DNA from: Prolixibacter denitrificans
Lineage (GTDB): Bacteria > Bacteroidota > Bacteroidia > Bacteroidales > Prolixibacteraceae
Assembly (NCBI RefSeq): GCF_003014495.1
Contig: NZ_PYGC01000002.1
Location: 310,001 to 374,000 of the forward strand
DNA length: 64,000 nt
Direction: 5' to 3'
This document shows, one piece after another, positions 42,871 through 52,935 of this stretch. The notes under the pieces were generated by a model. The model was not told the origin of the DNA. It was given only the letters and a program-made list of their open reading frames with translations, and searched no databases. Positions within the stretch are counted from its first letter, which is position 1. Each line of letters opens with the position of its first letter. Position numbers and translations under genes: made by a program.

Positions 42871-43542
42871 TTAATGCGCTGGCTGAGCTTCCGGAGTGCC
42901 TTCCATCTCGTTCAGGACTGATTGGTAAAGGCTTGCGAATGATGATTTGACCCATATTCTTGCGGGAATGATTCCAACAACTAACATGATTAAGCCTGCA
43001 AGGAAGATGAAGAAGGATACGATGGCCATCCAGAAAATACGCCACCCATGCCCACGAGTCATTCGCCAACTTTCTTCTACGGCTGAAATCGGATCAAGGT
43101 GTTTGTCCATCACCAGGTATGATACGAACGCCAGTCGGCAGGCAAAAATGATTCCCGGAAGAATAATAGCTACAAATCCAAGTCCGACAATAGCCGCGGT
43201 TAGAAGATGTGCCAGAATGATGTTCAGGTAATTTTTGAATCCAACAAGAATGGTTTCTACTTCGATTTTTTCACCCCTAACTGCCTGAATGAACATCAAG
43301 TCGGTCGCATATTTAATGATTGGAAGAAACAGGAAATAGTAGGCCAGCCCAAAAATACTCGAAAGAAAAATGGCCCATCCCATGTTACCGTCGTGCTCCA
43401 TTATTTTCATTGGAAATTCCAAAATGGACAAAACCATCACCACCAGGAACAGGTGGAGAAAATAGGTTTTCATGACCTCCCAGCCAAAGCCAAAGGCTTT
43501 TCCGGCTCCGGGTTTCAGTTGTTTGTAATCAATGGCTTTCAT
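42871..43542 (-). CDS. Multi-pass membrane protein (YciC/DUF975-like)
   Basis: This 223-residue protein has about five hydrophobic segments and the block FVSYLVMDKHLDPISAVEES followed by WRMTRGHGWRIFWMAI. This block is typical of the YciC/DUF975-type glycerophosphoryl-like membrane family. The function is unknown. Confidence 0.72.
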   Translation of the reverse strand: MKAIDYKQLKPGAGKAFGFGWEVMKTYFLHLFLVVMVLSILEFPMKIMEHDGNMGWAIFLSSIFGLAYYFLFLPIIKYATDLMFIQAVRGEKIEVETILVGFKNYLNIILAHLLTAAIVGLGFVAIILPGIIFACRLAFVSYLVMDKHLDPISAVEESWRMTRGHGWRIFWMAIVSFFIFLAGLIMLVVGIIPARIWVKSSFASLYQSVLNEMEGTPEAQPAH

Positions 43543-43616
43543 GGCGTATGTTTTTTCGTTTGTTTGACAGATATTATAATGATGTAAAACTATGCATCCC
43601 TTTATTTACAGGCTAA

Positions 43617-43628
43617 CTACCAAAGTAG
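43617..43628. promoter_or_regulatory. CTAC-N4-GTAG palindrome
   Basis: CTAC-CAAA-GTAG lies just after the stop of the small membrane protein gene. It is the same motif as the two copies upstream of the LuxR regulator. Confidence 0.45.
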
Positions 43629-43644
43629 TGTTTTGCCGTTTTCG

Positions 43645-43860
43645 TTACTTTAATGTGCATTTTCCTACCAGGATAGAGACTACCTGTGGTGAGGAGTGAT
43701 GCTGTACCTCGTGCGATTGTTTTTGCTGAGGTGCGGCGACCAAAACAGTTAACGCGACAGCCAGGAGTATAAATACTAAGTGATTCATGACCCAATCTTT
43801 TCCTTCGGTTAATATCCGGTTCACCTGATTTCCTGATTTAATATTTGTTGTTGCTTTCAT
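43645..43860 (-). CDS. Small membrane protein of unknown function
   Basis: This 71-residue frame has one transmembrane helix (WVMNHLVFILLAVALTVLVA, about residues 23-42). It is divergent from the membrane LuxR regulator, with the CTAC-N4-GTAG palindromes between them and after it. This makes it a plausible target of that regulator. It has no strong ribosome site. Confidence 0.5.
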   Translation of the reverse strand: MKATTNIKSGNQVNRILTEGKDWVMNHLVFILLAVALTVLVAAPQQKQSHEVQHHSSPQVVSILVGKCTLK

Positions 43861-43949
43861 GGCCCAATCGTTTTTGATTGAATTTCTAATCCAAAATTAC
43901 GACGCGGTAGAGCCGGATTTTAGCGACGGAAGTAGTGTTCGAACTTTTT

Positions 43950-43983
43950 CCTACTTTGGTAGGTAGCAACACTACTTTAGTAG
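43950..43983. promoter_or_regulatory. Two CTAC-N4-GTAG palindromes upstream of the LuxR regulator
   Basis: CCTAC-TTTG-GTAGG (43950-43963) and CTAC-TTTA-GTAG (43972-43983) lie in the divergent promoter region about 50-80 bp before the regulator start. Dyad spacing and length fit LuxR/FixJ-type binding sites. Confidence 0.6.
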
Positions 43984-44031
43984 GGCAACTATTATTTAAC
44001 GCGTTACGATAAAAATGTGTATTTTTATGTT

Positions 44032-44967
44032 ATGCTAATTTATCTGCTGCTCGTCATATTTGCATTTAGTTCTGCACTTACAGCTGGTGGTGTAATGTTG
44101 TCGCAACGGTTGAGAAATCGTTTCGAGACACGTTTCCTCACATCGGTTCAATACTTTCAAATATTTACGTATGCCTTTGGTTTCTACGGGATTTGGGGGA
44201 GTGTGCTTCTTCGGACATTTATTTCTTCCTTCGTGCAAACAGATTTGACAGAGCGGATTACCGGCATTATGACATTTATCGGAATTCCCTTTTTAGTGGC
44301 TTCCTGGTACATGTTGGTGAGATCTTCTATCGAAATGTCGGGGCGTTCAACACGGCGCTCATTTATCATATTTTTCCTGCTTTTTAATTTAGTTGGTCTG
44401 GCGATTTTAGGGGGAGCGATTTACCGATATCCCGATATGGAGGTCAGGATACTACTAAAGTATTACTACATTTCTTTCAATTCACTCTTCTTTTTGCTAT
44501 CTGCTATCCTGATTTTGATGGATGGGAAGAAGCAAAGTTTGAATTTTTCCGACCGTTTATGGGTGGCAGTAGGATTTGTGATTGTCGCCGTCGTTCAGGG
44601 CATTTTTCTGGAGTTTTACCGAGATAATCATTACATCGGTGCCATATTCATCCTGTTCTATTTTCTCGGGAATGCCTTTTTGCCCATTTTCCTTACTTAT
44701 TTTGCCGATTTTTCGATGATGGAATCAGAAGGAACTGGCACAGGCAATATGTCTTTCAAGTCTTTCTGCCGGAAATACGAAATTTCTCCGCGTGAAGCGG
44801 AAATTATTCTTGAAATCTGCAAAGGGCTAACCAATCAAGACATTGCGGATAAACTGTTTATTAGTCTGCAAACCGTAAAAGATCACAGCCATCGCATCTA
44901 TCTCAAGACGTTTGTGAAAAACCGCACGCAGCTGGCGAATCTCATCAAAGAGAAAACAGATCTCTAG
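44032..44967 (+). CDS. Membrane-anchored LuxR-family regulator
   Basis: This protein of about 311 residues has seven hydrophobic segments in its first 235 residues. A cytosolic LuxR-type HTH follows: YEISPREAEIILEICKGLTN, QDIADKLFISLQTVKDHSHR. It thus joins a membrane sensor to a DNA-binding output without a kinase. The ATG at 44032 is preferred to an in-frame GTG at 44017. Palindromes upstream are likely its own sites. Its stop overlaps that of the convergent dehydrogenase gene by 4 bp. Confidence 0.85.
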   Translation: MLIYLLLVIFAFSSALTAGGVMLSQRLRNRFETRFLTSVQYFQIFTYAFGFYGIWGSVLLRTFISSFVQTDLTERITGIMTFIGIPFLVASWYMLVRSSIEMSGRSTRRSFIIFFLLFNLVGLAILGGAIYRYPDMEVRILLKYYYISFNSLFFLLSAILILMDGKKQSLNFSDRLWVAVGFVIVAVVQGIFLEFYRDNHYIGAIFILFYFLGNAFLPIFLTYFADFSMMESEGTGTGNMSFKSFCRKYEISPREAEIILEICKGLTNQDIADKLFISLQTVKDHSHRIYLKTFVKNRTQLANLIKEKTDL

Positions 44968-46004
44968 CTTTGGGGGTTAAATACAACCTCGTTTAACAGC
45001 TCGTTATTTTCCAAGAAAGCCCGGATATTTCCCATCGTGGTTCCCGCAATGTTAAACATAGCCTCGCGGGTGAAGAAAGCCTGGTGCGACGTAATGATAA
45101 CATTGTTGAAGGTGAGTAAACGGGCCAGCGTATCGTCGAACAACACGCGGTCTGAAAGGTCTTCGAAGAAATATTCGCTCTCTTCTTCGTATACATCCAA
45201 GCCGGCGGAGCCAACCTGCCCCGATTTCAAACCATCAATCAGATCAGAAGTTTTGATCAACTTCCCACGTCCGGTGTTGATGATCATCACGCCCGGTTTC
45301 ATCATGTCGATGGCATCCTTGTCAATCAGCCATTTGGTTTCCCGCGTCAGCGGACAGTTGAGCGATATGATGTCCGACGTTTGCATCAGTGTGTCCAGAT
45401 CGACGTAGCGGAATCCTTCTTTCTTCGCATATTCCTTATCAGGAAACGGGTCGTAAGCAAGTACTTCCATGTCGAAACCACGCAGAATTTTCACCAGTGC
45501 TCTCCCGATTTTTCCGGTCCCGATGACCCCGGCAGTTTTTCCCTGCATGGTAAATCCCATCAGGCCGTTGAGGGTAAAGTTGGAATCGCGGGTACGGAAA
45601 TAGGCGCGGTGAATTTTCCGGTTCAGCGTCATCATCAGCGCGACGGTGTGCTCGGCAATGGCGTTGGGTGAATAAGCCGGGACACGCACAATCGGAATCT
45701 TCCCTTTGGCGTATTTCAAATCGACGTTGTTGAAGCCCGAGCAACGTAGGGCAATCAGCTTTACGCCGAATCCTGTCAACTGGTCAATCACTTCTTTTGA
45801 AATAATGTCGTTGACAAACACAACGACCACATCGGCATCTTTTGCCAAAATGCAGTTGTCGGGGGTAATGTGGTACTGAAAGTACTTTATTTTGTAGCCG
45901 TATTCGCTGTTCAGTTGATCGAAAACTTCCTTGTCGTAGGGTTTCGTATCGAAAAGGGCGATCAGTGGCTGTTTTTTCTCTTCGGTCATCCTCGGTTTTT
46001 TCAT
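44964..46004 (-). CDS. 2-hydroxyacid dehydrogenase, D-lactate dehydrogenase-like
   Basis: This protein of about 346 residues has the D-2-hydroxyacid dehydrogenase pattern: IALRCSGFNNVDL (catalytic Arg is later), AEHTVALMM, the NAD loop GVIGTGKIGRALVKI, NTGRGKLIKTSDLIDGL, and SHQAFFTREA with the catalytic His. Sequence layout fits LdhA, reducing pyruvate to D-lactate with NADH. The start is uncertain: ATG at 46004 or at 45989; longer frames upstream are unlikely. Confidence 0.87.
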   Translation of the reverse strand: MKKPRMTEEKKQPLIALFDTKPYDKEVFDQLNSEYGYKIKYFQYHITPDNCILAKDADVVVVFVNDIISKEVIDQLTGFGVKLIALRCSGFNNVDLKYAKGKIPIVRVPAYSPNAIAEHTVALMMTLNRKIHRAYFRTRDSNFTLNGLMGFTMQGKTAGVIGTGKIGRALVKILRGFDMEVLAYDPFPDKEYAKKEGFRYVDLDTLMQTSDIISLNCPLTRETKWLIDKDAIDMMKPGVMIINTGRGKLIKTSDLIDGLKSGQVGSAGLDVYEEESEYFFEDLSDRVLFDDTLARLLTFNNVIITSHQAFFTREAMFNIAGTTMGNIRAFLENNELLNEVVFNPQS

Positions 46005-46314
46005 TACATTGTACAATTCATAAGGAAAACAGTTGGGTGAATCAAAGGTTCGCAGGGCTTTTTTCTTCCCGATATCTTGATATCCCAATTGAAAACCTGT
46101 TTGGCGTCATGAAATTTAGGATGAAGGAAACGGGAATCTGTTTAGCGTCATGAAATTCTGGCTGAACCTCATCCGATATCCACGATGTTGGCAACTACTG
46201 GCGCTTGCTCATTCAGAGTTTGGATACCTATTGGATGTGATGCGGTATTTACACCCGATTTTCTTACCTTGAAAATCGCCCAATGAAGGGAAAACTTTGA
46301 AAATTTACGGACTT

Positions 46315-46797
46315 ATGTCGATAGCACTTTAACCCATAGGAACCATTTTCACTCCTTTTAAAAGCAAAGAGGGAATGCCCATTCAGTCGCGTTTAGCGAA
46401 AGGGATTAAGGGGCGGATTGAATTGAAAGAGGAATTTGTTCCCGGCTTGCTCGATTTGGACGGTTTTTCCCACATTTTCCTTGTGTATTACTTTCATGAA
46501 TCGAACGGTTTTGAGTTGCAGGTGAAGCCATTTCTGGATGATAACAAGCACGGCGTTTTCGCGACCCGGGCCCCGAAGAGGCCCAATGGCATCGGCATGT
46601 CAGTCGTTAAACTGCTGCATGTTGATAAGAATATTCTGGAAGTGGAAAATGTGGACATGCTGGATGGCACGCCGCTGCTGGATATTAAGCCATACATCCC
46701 GCAGTTTGATGATCATCAGGTAGAAAAATGGGGCTGGGTCGAGGACAAGGAGAACCGGATGAAAGATATTCAATCGGATGATCGGTTTGATAAGTAA
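46315..46797 (+). pseudogene. trmO: TrmO-like tRNA methyltransferase gene with an early in-frame stop
   Basis: TrmO (TsaA family) methylates the t6A37 base of tRNA with SAM. The frame from the ATG at 46315 reads MSIAL, then TAA (46330-46332), then PIGTIFTPFKSKEGMPIQS, which is the conserved start of the family. The rest is intact, including GVFATRAPKRPNGIGMS and NVDMLDGTPLLDIKPYIPQF. The only in-frame ATG after the stop is at 46375, inside the conserved block, and would give 140 residues lacking PIGTIFTPF. This is either a recent nonsense mutation or a sequencing error. Confidence 0.72.
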
Positions 46798-46962
46798 TTA
46801 TCAATAGTGCCAGAGAGCGAATGCATAATTATTCACCCCCTGGCAATACTAAATTTATTTCTTTGGGACTTTTCCGCATTTATCTTACCAGGGACCTTCA
46901 CTCGATACTTGAGCCCGATAATCAAATTCAAATTTTACGATGATATCCGTTGGTTGGGGTGA

Positions 46963-47424
46963 CTACTTCCTGGAGTTTATCGGTAATTGTCCATCAATAC
47001 TGGCTTTGCCTCCGCCGGCAATCAGCACGATGATGGCTAGTCCAAATAGCAAAATGAAATATTCCAGCCCCTCTGTTTTATGCGCTTGTCCGTACCAGTT
47101 CATGAAAAAGCCGGCGTGAATATGGACACTGAGTACAACTCCTATAAAGTTTGCTATGATTCCGAAGGCTGCTACTCTTGTCAGGAATCCAAAGAAAACA
47201 AACAGTGAACCAAAAAATTCGATGATGATGACCAGTACCCCAATTACATAAGGCAAGCCAATTGTGCCTGTCAAAAAACCCATGGTTCCTTCAAAACCAC
47301 CGCCTCCGAACCAGCCCAACAGTTTTTGGGCTCCGTGTGGGAAAATCACGATGGCCAGGGCCAATCTGGCGATCAGTGCCAGAACGTTTGAAGTGTCAGT
47401 AATAAGCAGATCTTTTAATTTCAT
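46963..47424 (-). CDS. DoxX family membrane protein
   Basis: This 153-residue protein has four transmembrane helices and the DoxX pattern LALAIVIFPHGAQKLLGWF, IIEFFGSLFVFFGFLTR. The family is linked to quinone or thiol redox in some bacteria. It is monocistronic. Confidence 0.88.
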   Translation of the reverse strand: MKLKDLLITDTSNVLALIARLALAIVIFPHGAQKLLGWFGGGGFEGTMGFLTGTIGLPYVIGVLVIIIEFFGSLFVFFGFLTRVAAFGIIANFIGVVLSVHIHAGFFMNWYGQAHKTEGLEYFILLFGLAIIVLIAGGGKASIDGQLPINSRK

Positions 47425-47744
47425 TTTTTATAATTTAAATGATACTTGGTTTTCAAAAACACCACGATTAAGGTCATTAGGGAACTTCAAGTAATCTTAG
47501 ACTCTTATTGAAAGTGAATGTTTTAGCAACATCTCTCATAAAAAGGGAATAGATAGTAAATCCCTTCTTTACACTGGTATGCATAGAAAGCAGAGATTTT
47601 TTTGGGTGTATACGCTTTTGCCTTTGGTAAGTTCCATTAGGGTATTTTCAGCAAGCGTTACTGTCATTCTGAATAAGACTGCGTACAAAATAAAAGGCTG
47701 CATCTGTGAAGGGTAGCCAATCGTTTGTGTATTCTGATTTGTCA
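47425..47744. other. Gene-free stretch
   Basis: No protein or RNA gene is seen. AAGGGA (47543-47548) and TCCCTT (47561-47566) form a short hairpin with T-runs on both strands, which may be a weak terminator for the minus-strand beta-propeller gene. Confidence 0.4.
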
Positions 47745-48914
47745 TCAATTCTTCACCCTAAACACGACTAGAACGGGATTGTCGTCTGCTTTTATTTCCG
47801 AGTTGATTTTTTTTAAAGTTGAATAATTACTGCCTAACTGTTCCGGGACGTCAAGTTTTGGATTTTCCATGTTTGATTTCAGTAAATAAGGTTGTAATAC
47901 CCCGACTATACATTCATTATTTTTAAACAGAGGCAGAACACTTCCCAGCGGATCAAAGGATTCATCCCGGATTACCATGCGAACCTGCTTGTTATTGTTC
48001 TTATAGATTATATTCGTGTTCCGCTTGCGCCCGGTAACGTAACTAATCACGTAGCAGTTACTAAACTCGTTGAATGATACGAGGCTGTTGTATTCGTTTC
48101 GCTGCCGGTAATTTACAAGCGTGTGGGTATCACCCTTGAATTTGATTAGGTCAGACTCGGTGATATTTCTGGAGTCGAATTTTATTTTGTAGGTCGGATT
48201 TAGCTTATTATTTGCGGTTATTCGGTAGATGATGGGATCAAATTCAATCCATGCATATTGGCGGTTCTGATATTTCGGAAAATATGAAAAGCTCAAAAAT
48301 CCATAGCCCGAGGTTTCCTCCTCAAACGGGATATGGCCGGAAATTTCTTTTCCCGAATCGTCTGAGAGATAAATCGAGTAGTTCCCCTGGGACTGTGGGG
48401 TGAATTGCGAATTATAAATAAAAGCCCCTGTATCGGTGCGTTCAAAATTCGTGATTCGCTTGATTGCCGGGCGGAAAGTCTTCACAATCTCTCCATTTAA
48501 ACTATAAAAGAACATGGAACTCTTTACATTGTCCCAGATTGCGATGTCTTGACTTTTTGGGATAATGGCAAAGTCAGAAGGAAGAATCATCTCATTCGGG
48601 CCTCGGCCTAGTGTCCCAATTGTGTTTATATATTTTCCGGTCGGGGAAAATACGAACACCCGTTTCTTCGAGAAAATAAAGATGGTATCGTTCCTGAATT
48701 TTATAGACCAAATTCTTCCCAAAAGGCTTTCTGAATTCGTCTCGAGCGGAATGTATTTTTCGACTTTCAGGTTATCGGTCAGGTATCGCGTCGGCTGGAT
48801 TTTGGTTTTGACGAGAATCTCTTTTGGTTGCTGAGCTTCTGCTTTCGGTAAGGATAAGGAGAATAGTAAGACTAATAAGAGAACAGTGGACGAAGAAGAA
48901 GTTATTCTTTTCAT
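47745..48914 (-). CDS. 6-bladed beta-propeller protein, exported
   Basis: This 389-residue protein has a signal peptide (cleavage after PKAEAQ, about residue 27). Propeller-type strands follow: VEKYIPLETNSESLLGRIWS, FRNDTIFIFSKKRVFVFSPT, then GKYINTIGTLGRGPNEM. This is the Bacteroidota 6-bladed beta-propeller family, whose members are usually periplasmic or outer-membrane-linked and of unknown role. The ATG at 48914 is chosen over an in-frame TTG. Confidence 0.8.
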   Translation of the reverse strand: MKRITSSSSTVLLLVLLFSLSLPKAEAQQPKEILVKTKIQPTRYLTDNLKVEKYIPLETNSESLLGRIWSIKFRNDTIFIFSKKRVFVFSPTGKYINTIGTLGRGPNEMILPSDFAIIPKSQDIAIWDNVKSSMFFYSLNGEIVKTFRPAIKRITNFERTDTGAFIYNSQFTPQSQGNYSIYLSDDSGKEISGHIPFEEETSGYGFLSFSYFPKYQNRQYAWIEFDPIIYRITANNKLNPTYKIKFDSRNITESDLIKFKGDTHTLVNYRQRNEYNSLVSFNEFSNCYVISYVTGRKRNTNIIYKNNNKQVRMVIRDESFDPLGSVLPLFKNNECIVGVLQPYLLKSNMENPKLDVPEQLGSNYSTLKKINSEIKADDNPVLVVFRVKN

Positions 48915-49031
48915 GTGCAATGGTTAGGTCATTTGAGGTTGATAATGACTGTTGTTGGTCCGTTTAAAATTTGTAAAACATTTAGTTAAAAGCAAGGAAT
49001 GAAGGCGATTTATAGAATGGAGAGGAAATAA

Positions 49032-49062
49032 AAAGGCTGCCCCCTGAATGGAAGCAGCCTTT
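49032..49062 (-). terminator. Terminator of the beta-mannosidase gene
   Basis: AAAGGCTGC (49032-49040) and GCAGCCTTT (49054-49062) form a 9-bp stem with a T-run on the minus strand, about 30 bp after the stop. Confidence 0.82.
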
Positions 49063-49089
49063 GTTGTATGTTGAAATAATATCTCGTTA

Positions 49090-51666
49090 TCAATAGGTAT
49101 CGGCAAGCGTCTGGATTTTTAGCTTATCAGCCAGGTTCGGAACACTTTTCCCGTTGGTATAACATTCGATGGTTACCTTCTCGTTAGGCAGCAGATCGAA
49201 GTAGTTGTCCGTAAAGAACAGGTCGGCATCGGTGTCTGCGCTCAGATAAACATTTTTGGCCAGCTTATCGGTCGAAAGTGTGATGCTGTATCCATTGGGC
49301 AGTTCAAACAGTTCCGCTTTGACGTGCGCTTTCGGCAGTGGCAGATATTTGATGTCGTGGAAATATAAATGGTTCGTTGAAAGCGTCTTGCCGTTTTCTG
49401 ATACCGTGCAGACCAACAACGAATGATGTGTGTCGATGGGCTTCAAAACATTGTCTCTCCGGAAATCGACATACGATTCGGAAGCGTTGGGTTTGATAGT
49501 AGTTTCCACATCTTTTTGCCATAAGACATTTCCGTCGAAATCGACAATTTGCAGGTGAATCTGCCCTTCAAATGCCTTCAGGCGGTCGCTCACCACATAC
49601 ACTTTGATGAACTTCCTCGTTTCGATAGGCGAAATAAGCACCGGAGAAAATGTCTTTTTCGCGAAATACTGCAGTGCTTTCCAGCGTTGGTAGTAGTCAG
49701 TGCTCGACCACGATGCAACCGGCCAGCAGTCGTTGAGTTGCCAGTAGAGCGAGCCCATTACATACGGCATGGCCCGGCGGTGTGCCTCCATCGCCTCTTT
49801 CACGCCTTCAGCCTGCAATACCTGACCAACGTAGAGGAACGACTCAAAGTCTTTCGGTTTCCGGTAGTGACGATTCATGTATTCCACGATGGTACCGTTA
49901 CCAATGGATGAGCGTTGGTGCGATTTCATCACATCGGAATAAATGTTGAAATCCTTCGGCTCGGCATACTGTTTAACCGTTTTCAGTTCCGGGAAACTCT
50001 GGAAGCCGTATTCGCTCATAAAACGGGCCAGATGGGTGTCGTAGCTGCTGAATGGCTCTTTTCCCCACCAAACGCCCCAGTAGTGTTCGTCTCCGCTAAC
50101 CAGGTCGGGAACAACCCCGGGACCTGATGATGGACTGGAACTCCAGTAAGCGCGCGAAGGATCGTATTTTTTGACTACTGAAGGCAAAATATCGTGGAAG
50201 ATGGTGGTGTATGATTTCCAGATAGAATCGGCGTCCGCTTTGTTTTTTGCTTCCTCTTTCTGTTGCCAGCCCCACTGTTTCCAGGCAACCAAACATTCGT
50301 TATTTCCACACCATAAAGCGATGGACGGATGGTTACGCAATCGCTTCACGTTGTCGATAGCTTCCTGTTTTACATTGTCCAGGAAAGCCTTGTCGCCCGG
50401 GTACATGGCACAGGCAAACATGAAATCCTGCCAAACCAGAATACCAGCTTCATCACAAAGATTGTAGAAGATGTTGTTCTCGTAAATACCGCCGCCCCAA
50501 ACACGCAGCATGTTGAAGTTCGATTCTTTAGCCGTTTCAATGACCTTCTTATAATTTGCATCGGTTACCCTTGACGGGAAAATATCGTTAGGAATATAAT
50601 TCGCACCCTTCATAAAGACAGGCACGCCATTCAATTCGAAGTAGAAGGTGCGGCCTTTATCGTCTTTCTTACGAACCAATTTGAGTGTCCGGATACCGAT
50701 GCGTACTGAACGGGTAGCTGTAGTCACATCGTTTTTTACCTCACCGTTGATGGTATACATATTCTGCGGGCCGAGCCCGTTAGTCCACCAGAGTTTGGGA
50801 TTTTGGATGGAGAATTTAACCGGATAGGTTTGGGTTCCCTTTTGCAGGTTGACATTGGCCGTTGCCAGAACCTTACCATCATTGCTGACGGTCAGTTGTG
50901 CCGGACCATTTTTCTCTGCATCGATTTCGAACACGGCGGTCATTTCTGCCTGTGCTTTGGAAACGCTGTCCTGAACAATGTGCAGATCTGCAATCCTGTC
51001 CGAATCCCAGGCTTTCAGGTACACCGGACGCCAAATACCGCTGGAAACCAATCGGGGGCCCCAGTCCCAGCCAAAATCGTATCCCGCTTTGCGGGTGTAA
51101 ACCGAAACTTTTTTGTCGCCGGGAACTTTTCCCATTTCTGCCAGGTCGTTGTCCGAAACAGGAATGACGTAACCGTTGGCGTCGTATTTTTTGATGCCTT
51201 CTTTAATTGGTGAACGGAAGACAATGCGCAGATTGTTCTGCCCTTTTTTCACTGCGTCCTTCACATCGACCTGCCACTCGCGGAACATATTGTCGGCCGA
51301 AAGTACTTGTTCATCATTGACAAATACGTCGGCATAAGTATCTAAACCTTTAAAGTCGAGTGCAATCCTGTCATGACGCATCATGGCGGATGTTACCTGA
51401 AATGTAGTTTTGTATTCCCAGTTAACTTTATCAATCCACTGCACATCATGCTCGTTCAACCGATAGAACGGATCTTCTATTTTTCCGTTTTTCATCAGGT
51501 CGGTATGGACACAACCTGGTACATTTGCCGGCAACCAATCATTTTTATCAGCCTGACTGAACTGCCAGCCGTCTTTCAGTTCCACTTTAATGGCTTGGTG
51601 AGATGCACCGCTGCAGCCCATCAGCGCAATAAGTCCTGTCAATGCCAGTGCTTTAAGTTTGTTCAT
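49090..51666 (-). CDS. Beta-mannosidase, glycoside hydrolase family 2, lipoprotein
   Basis: This 858-residue enzyme has a lipobox LMGCS (Cys about 18), so it is anchored to a membrane facing the periplasm or outside. It has the GH2 sandwich (VPGCVHTDLMKNGKIEDPFY), barrel motifs FNMLRVWGGGIYE and ALWCGNNECLVAW (acid/base Glu), and SEYGFQSFPELKT (nucleophile Glu). The whole fits GH2 beta-mannosidases that release mannose from oligosaccharide ends. The TIM-barrel and oxidoreductase genes upstream on the same strand may share a sugar-use role. Confidence 0.92.
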   Translation of the reverse strand: MNKLKALALTGLIALMGCSGASHQAIKVELKDGWQFSQADKNDWLPANVPGCVHTDLMKNGKIEDPFYRLNEHDVQWIDKVNWEYKTTFQVTSAMMRHDRIALDFKGLDTYADVFVNDEQVLSADNMFREWQVDVKDAVKKGQNNLRIVFRSPIKEGIKKYDANGYVIPVSDNDLAEMGKVPGDKKVSVYTRKAGYDFGWDWGPRLVSSGIWRPVYLKAWDSDRIADLHIVQDSVSKAQAEMTAVFEIDAEKNGPAQLTVSNDGKVLATANVNLQKGTQTYPVKFSIQNPKLWWTNGLGPQNMYTINGEVKNDVTTATRSVRIGIRTLKLVRKKDDKGRTFYFELNGVPVFMKGANYIPNDIFPSRVTDANYKKVIETAKESNFNMLRVWGGGIYENNIFYNLCDEAGILVWQDFMFACAMYPGDKAFLDNVKQEAIDNVKRLRNHPSIALWCGNNECLVAWKQWGWQQKEEAKNKADADSIWKSYTTIFHDILPSVVKKYDPSRAYWSSSPSSGPGVVPDLVSGDEHYWGVWWGKEPFSSYDTHLARFMSEYGFQSFPELKTVKQYAEPKDFNIYSDVMKSHQRSSIGNGTIVEYMNRHYRKPKDFESFLYVGQVLQAEGVKEAMEAHRRAMPYVMGSLYWQLNDCWPVASWSSTDYYQRWKALQYFAKKTFSPVLISPIETRKFIKVYVVSDRLKAFEGQIHLQIVDFDGNVLWQKDVETTIKPNASESYVDFRRDNVLKPIDTHHSLLVCTVSENGKTLSTNHLYFHDIKYLPLPKAHVKAELFELPNGYSITLSTDKLAKNVYLSADTDADLFFTDNYFDLLPNEKVTIECYTNGKSVPNLADKLKIQTLADTY

Positions 51667-51926
51667 GTACTTCTGTTTGGTAATTGGTTCTTCGTTTTAC
51701 ATGTTGCCATTACTGAAAATGGTCAGCCTGATCTTCTATTCCCAATAACGGTTAGTTGTTCGGAGTTATTATGTATAATTAAGCTTTCATATTGCGAGCA
51801 GCCCCAAGATATAAATTATGTTTTAACATGAAGTCGGAAAGCCTGTTTTACTCTTTCTGAATAACGGGATTAAGCGTCATAAAACACTTCTGCCTACTTC
51901 TCCGGAATTTTTAATGCTGCTAATGA

Positions 51927-52922
51927 TTAGTCATTTTTCATGACTGAATCGAAAGCCTGGCCGCTGGGTGAGAAGTCAATCCGTTTACAAAATTCACATG
52001 ATTCCATTGCTCCCATTTCGCGATCCATGCCGCTGTCTTCCCATTCTACCGAAAGCGGCCCGGTATAACCGATATCATTTAGCGCACGGATGATGCGTTC
52101 AAAATCGATACGGCCGCGGCCAACACTGCGGAAGTTCCAGAATCGCCGGTTATCGCCGAAAGGCAAATGTCCGCCAAATACACCGGAAGTTCCGGGGACG
52201 TCATTCCATGTTACATCTTTCATATGCACATGAAAAATACGATCACTGAATTCGTAAATGAATTTGACGTAGTCGACCCCTTGGTAGCCTAGATGACTGG
52301 GGTCGTAATTGAAACCAAATGCCGGATGATAATCAACTGCATCCAGGGCTCGTTTGGCGGTCTCGATGTCAAAAGCTATTTCCGTTGGGTGAACTTCCAA
52401 CGCATATTTCACACCCAGTTTCTGATACTCATCCAGAATCGGTTTCCATCGTTTTCTGAAATCTTCGTATCCTTCTGCAATCATCTCCTCGGAAACGGCT
52501 GGAAAAGAATATAGCAAATGCCAGATAGAGCTTCCGGTAAATCCCACCACCGTATCGATACCCAGTCGTTTGGCTGCTCTCCCGGTTTGAATGATTTCTT
52601 CCGCAGCCCTCTGGCGAACGCCTTCCGGGTCCCCGTCACCCCAAATATAGTCGGGCAAAATGGCTTTATGGCGCTGGTCTGGACGATCGCAAACAGCTTG
52701 CCCGACCAAGTGTGTGGAGATGGTGAATAATTTTAACTGATGTTTTTTTAATACCTTTCGTTTCGCGTCGCAATAGGCCTGATCTGCTTTGTCGATTTCC
52801 ATATGGTCGCCCCAGCAGCCCAGTTCCACACCATCGTACCCAAAGGCTTTGGCTTTTTTCAACATGGTTTCAAAAGGCAGGTCGGCCCACTGCCCGGTAA
52901 AAAGTGTGACAGGTCGTTTCAT
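51927..52922 (-). CDS. Sugar phosphate isomerase/epimerase-type TIM-barrel protein
   Basis: This 331-residue protein is an AP-endonuclease-2/xylose-isomerase-like barrel: [55 protein letters not shown] and [10 protein letters not shown] supply the metal-binding Glu/Asp/His set. The substrate is unknown. It starts 14 bp after the Gfo/Idh/MocA gene, and such pairs often act together in sugar or inositol breakdown. Confidence 0.87.
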   Translation of the reverse strand: MKRPVTLFTGQWADLPFETMLKKAKAFGYDGVELGCWGDHMEIDKADQAYCDAKRKVLKKHQLKLFTISTHLVGQAVCDRPDQRHKAILPDYIWGDGDPEGVRQRAAEEIIQTGRAAKRLGIDTVVGFTGSSIWHLLYSFPAVSEEMIAEGYEDFRKRWKPILDEYQKLGVKYALEVHPTEIAFDIETAKRALDAVDYHPAFGFNYDPSHLGYQGVDYVKFIYEFSDRIFHVHMKDVTWNDVPGTSGVFGGHLPFGDNRRFWNFRSVGRGRIDFERIIRALNDIGYTGPLSVEWEDSGMDREMGAMESCEFCKRIDFSPSGQAFDSVMKND

Positions 52923-52935
52923 ATGAATGGTTTAG

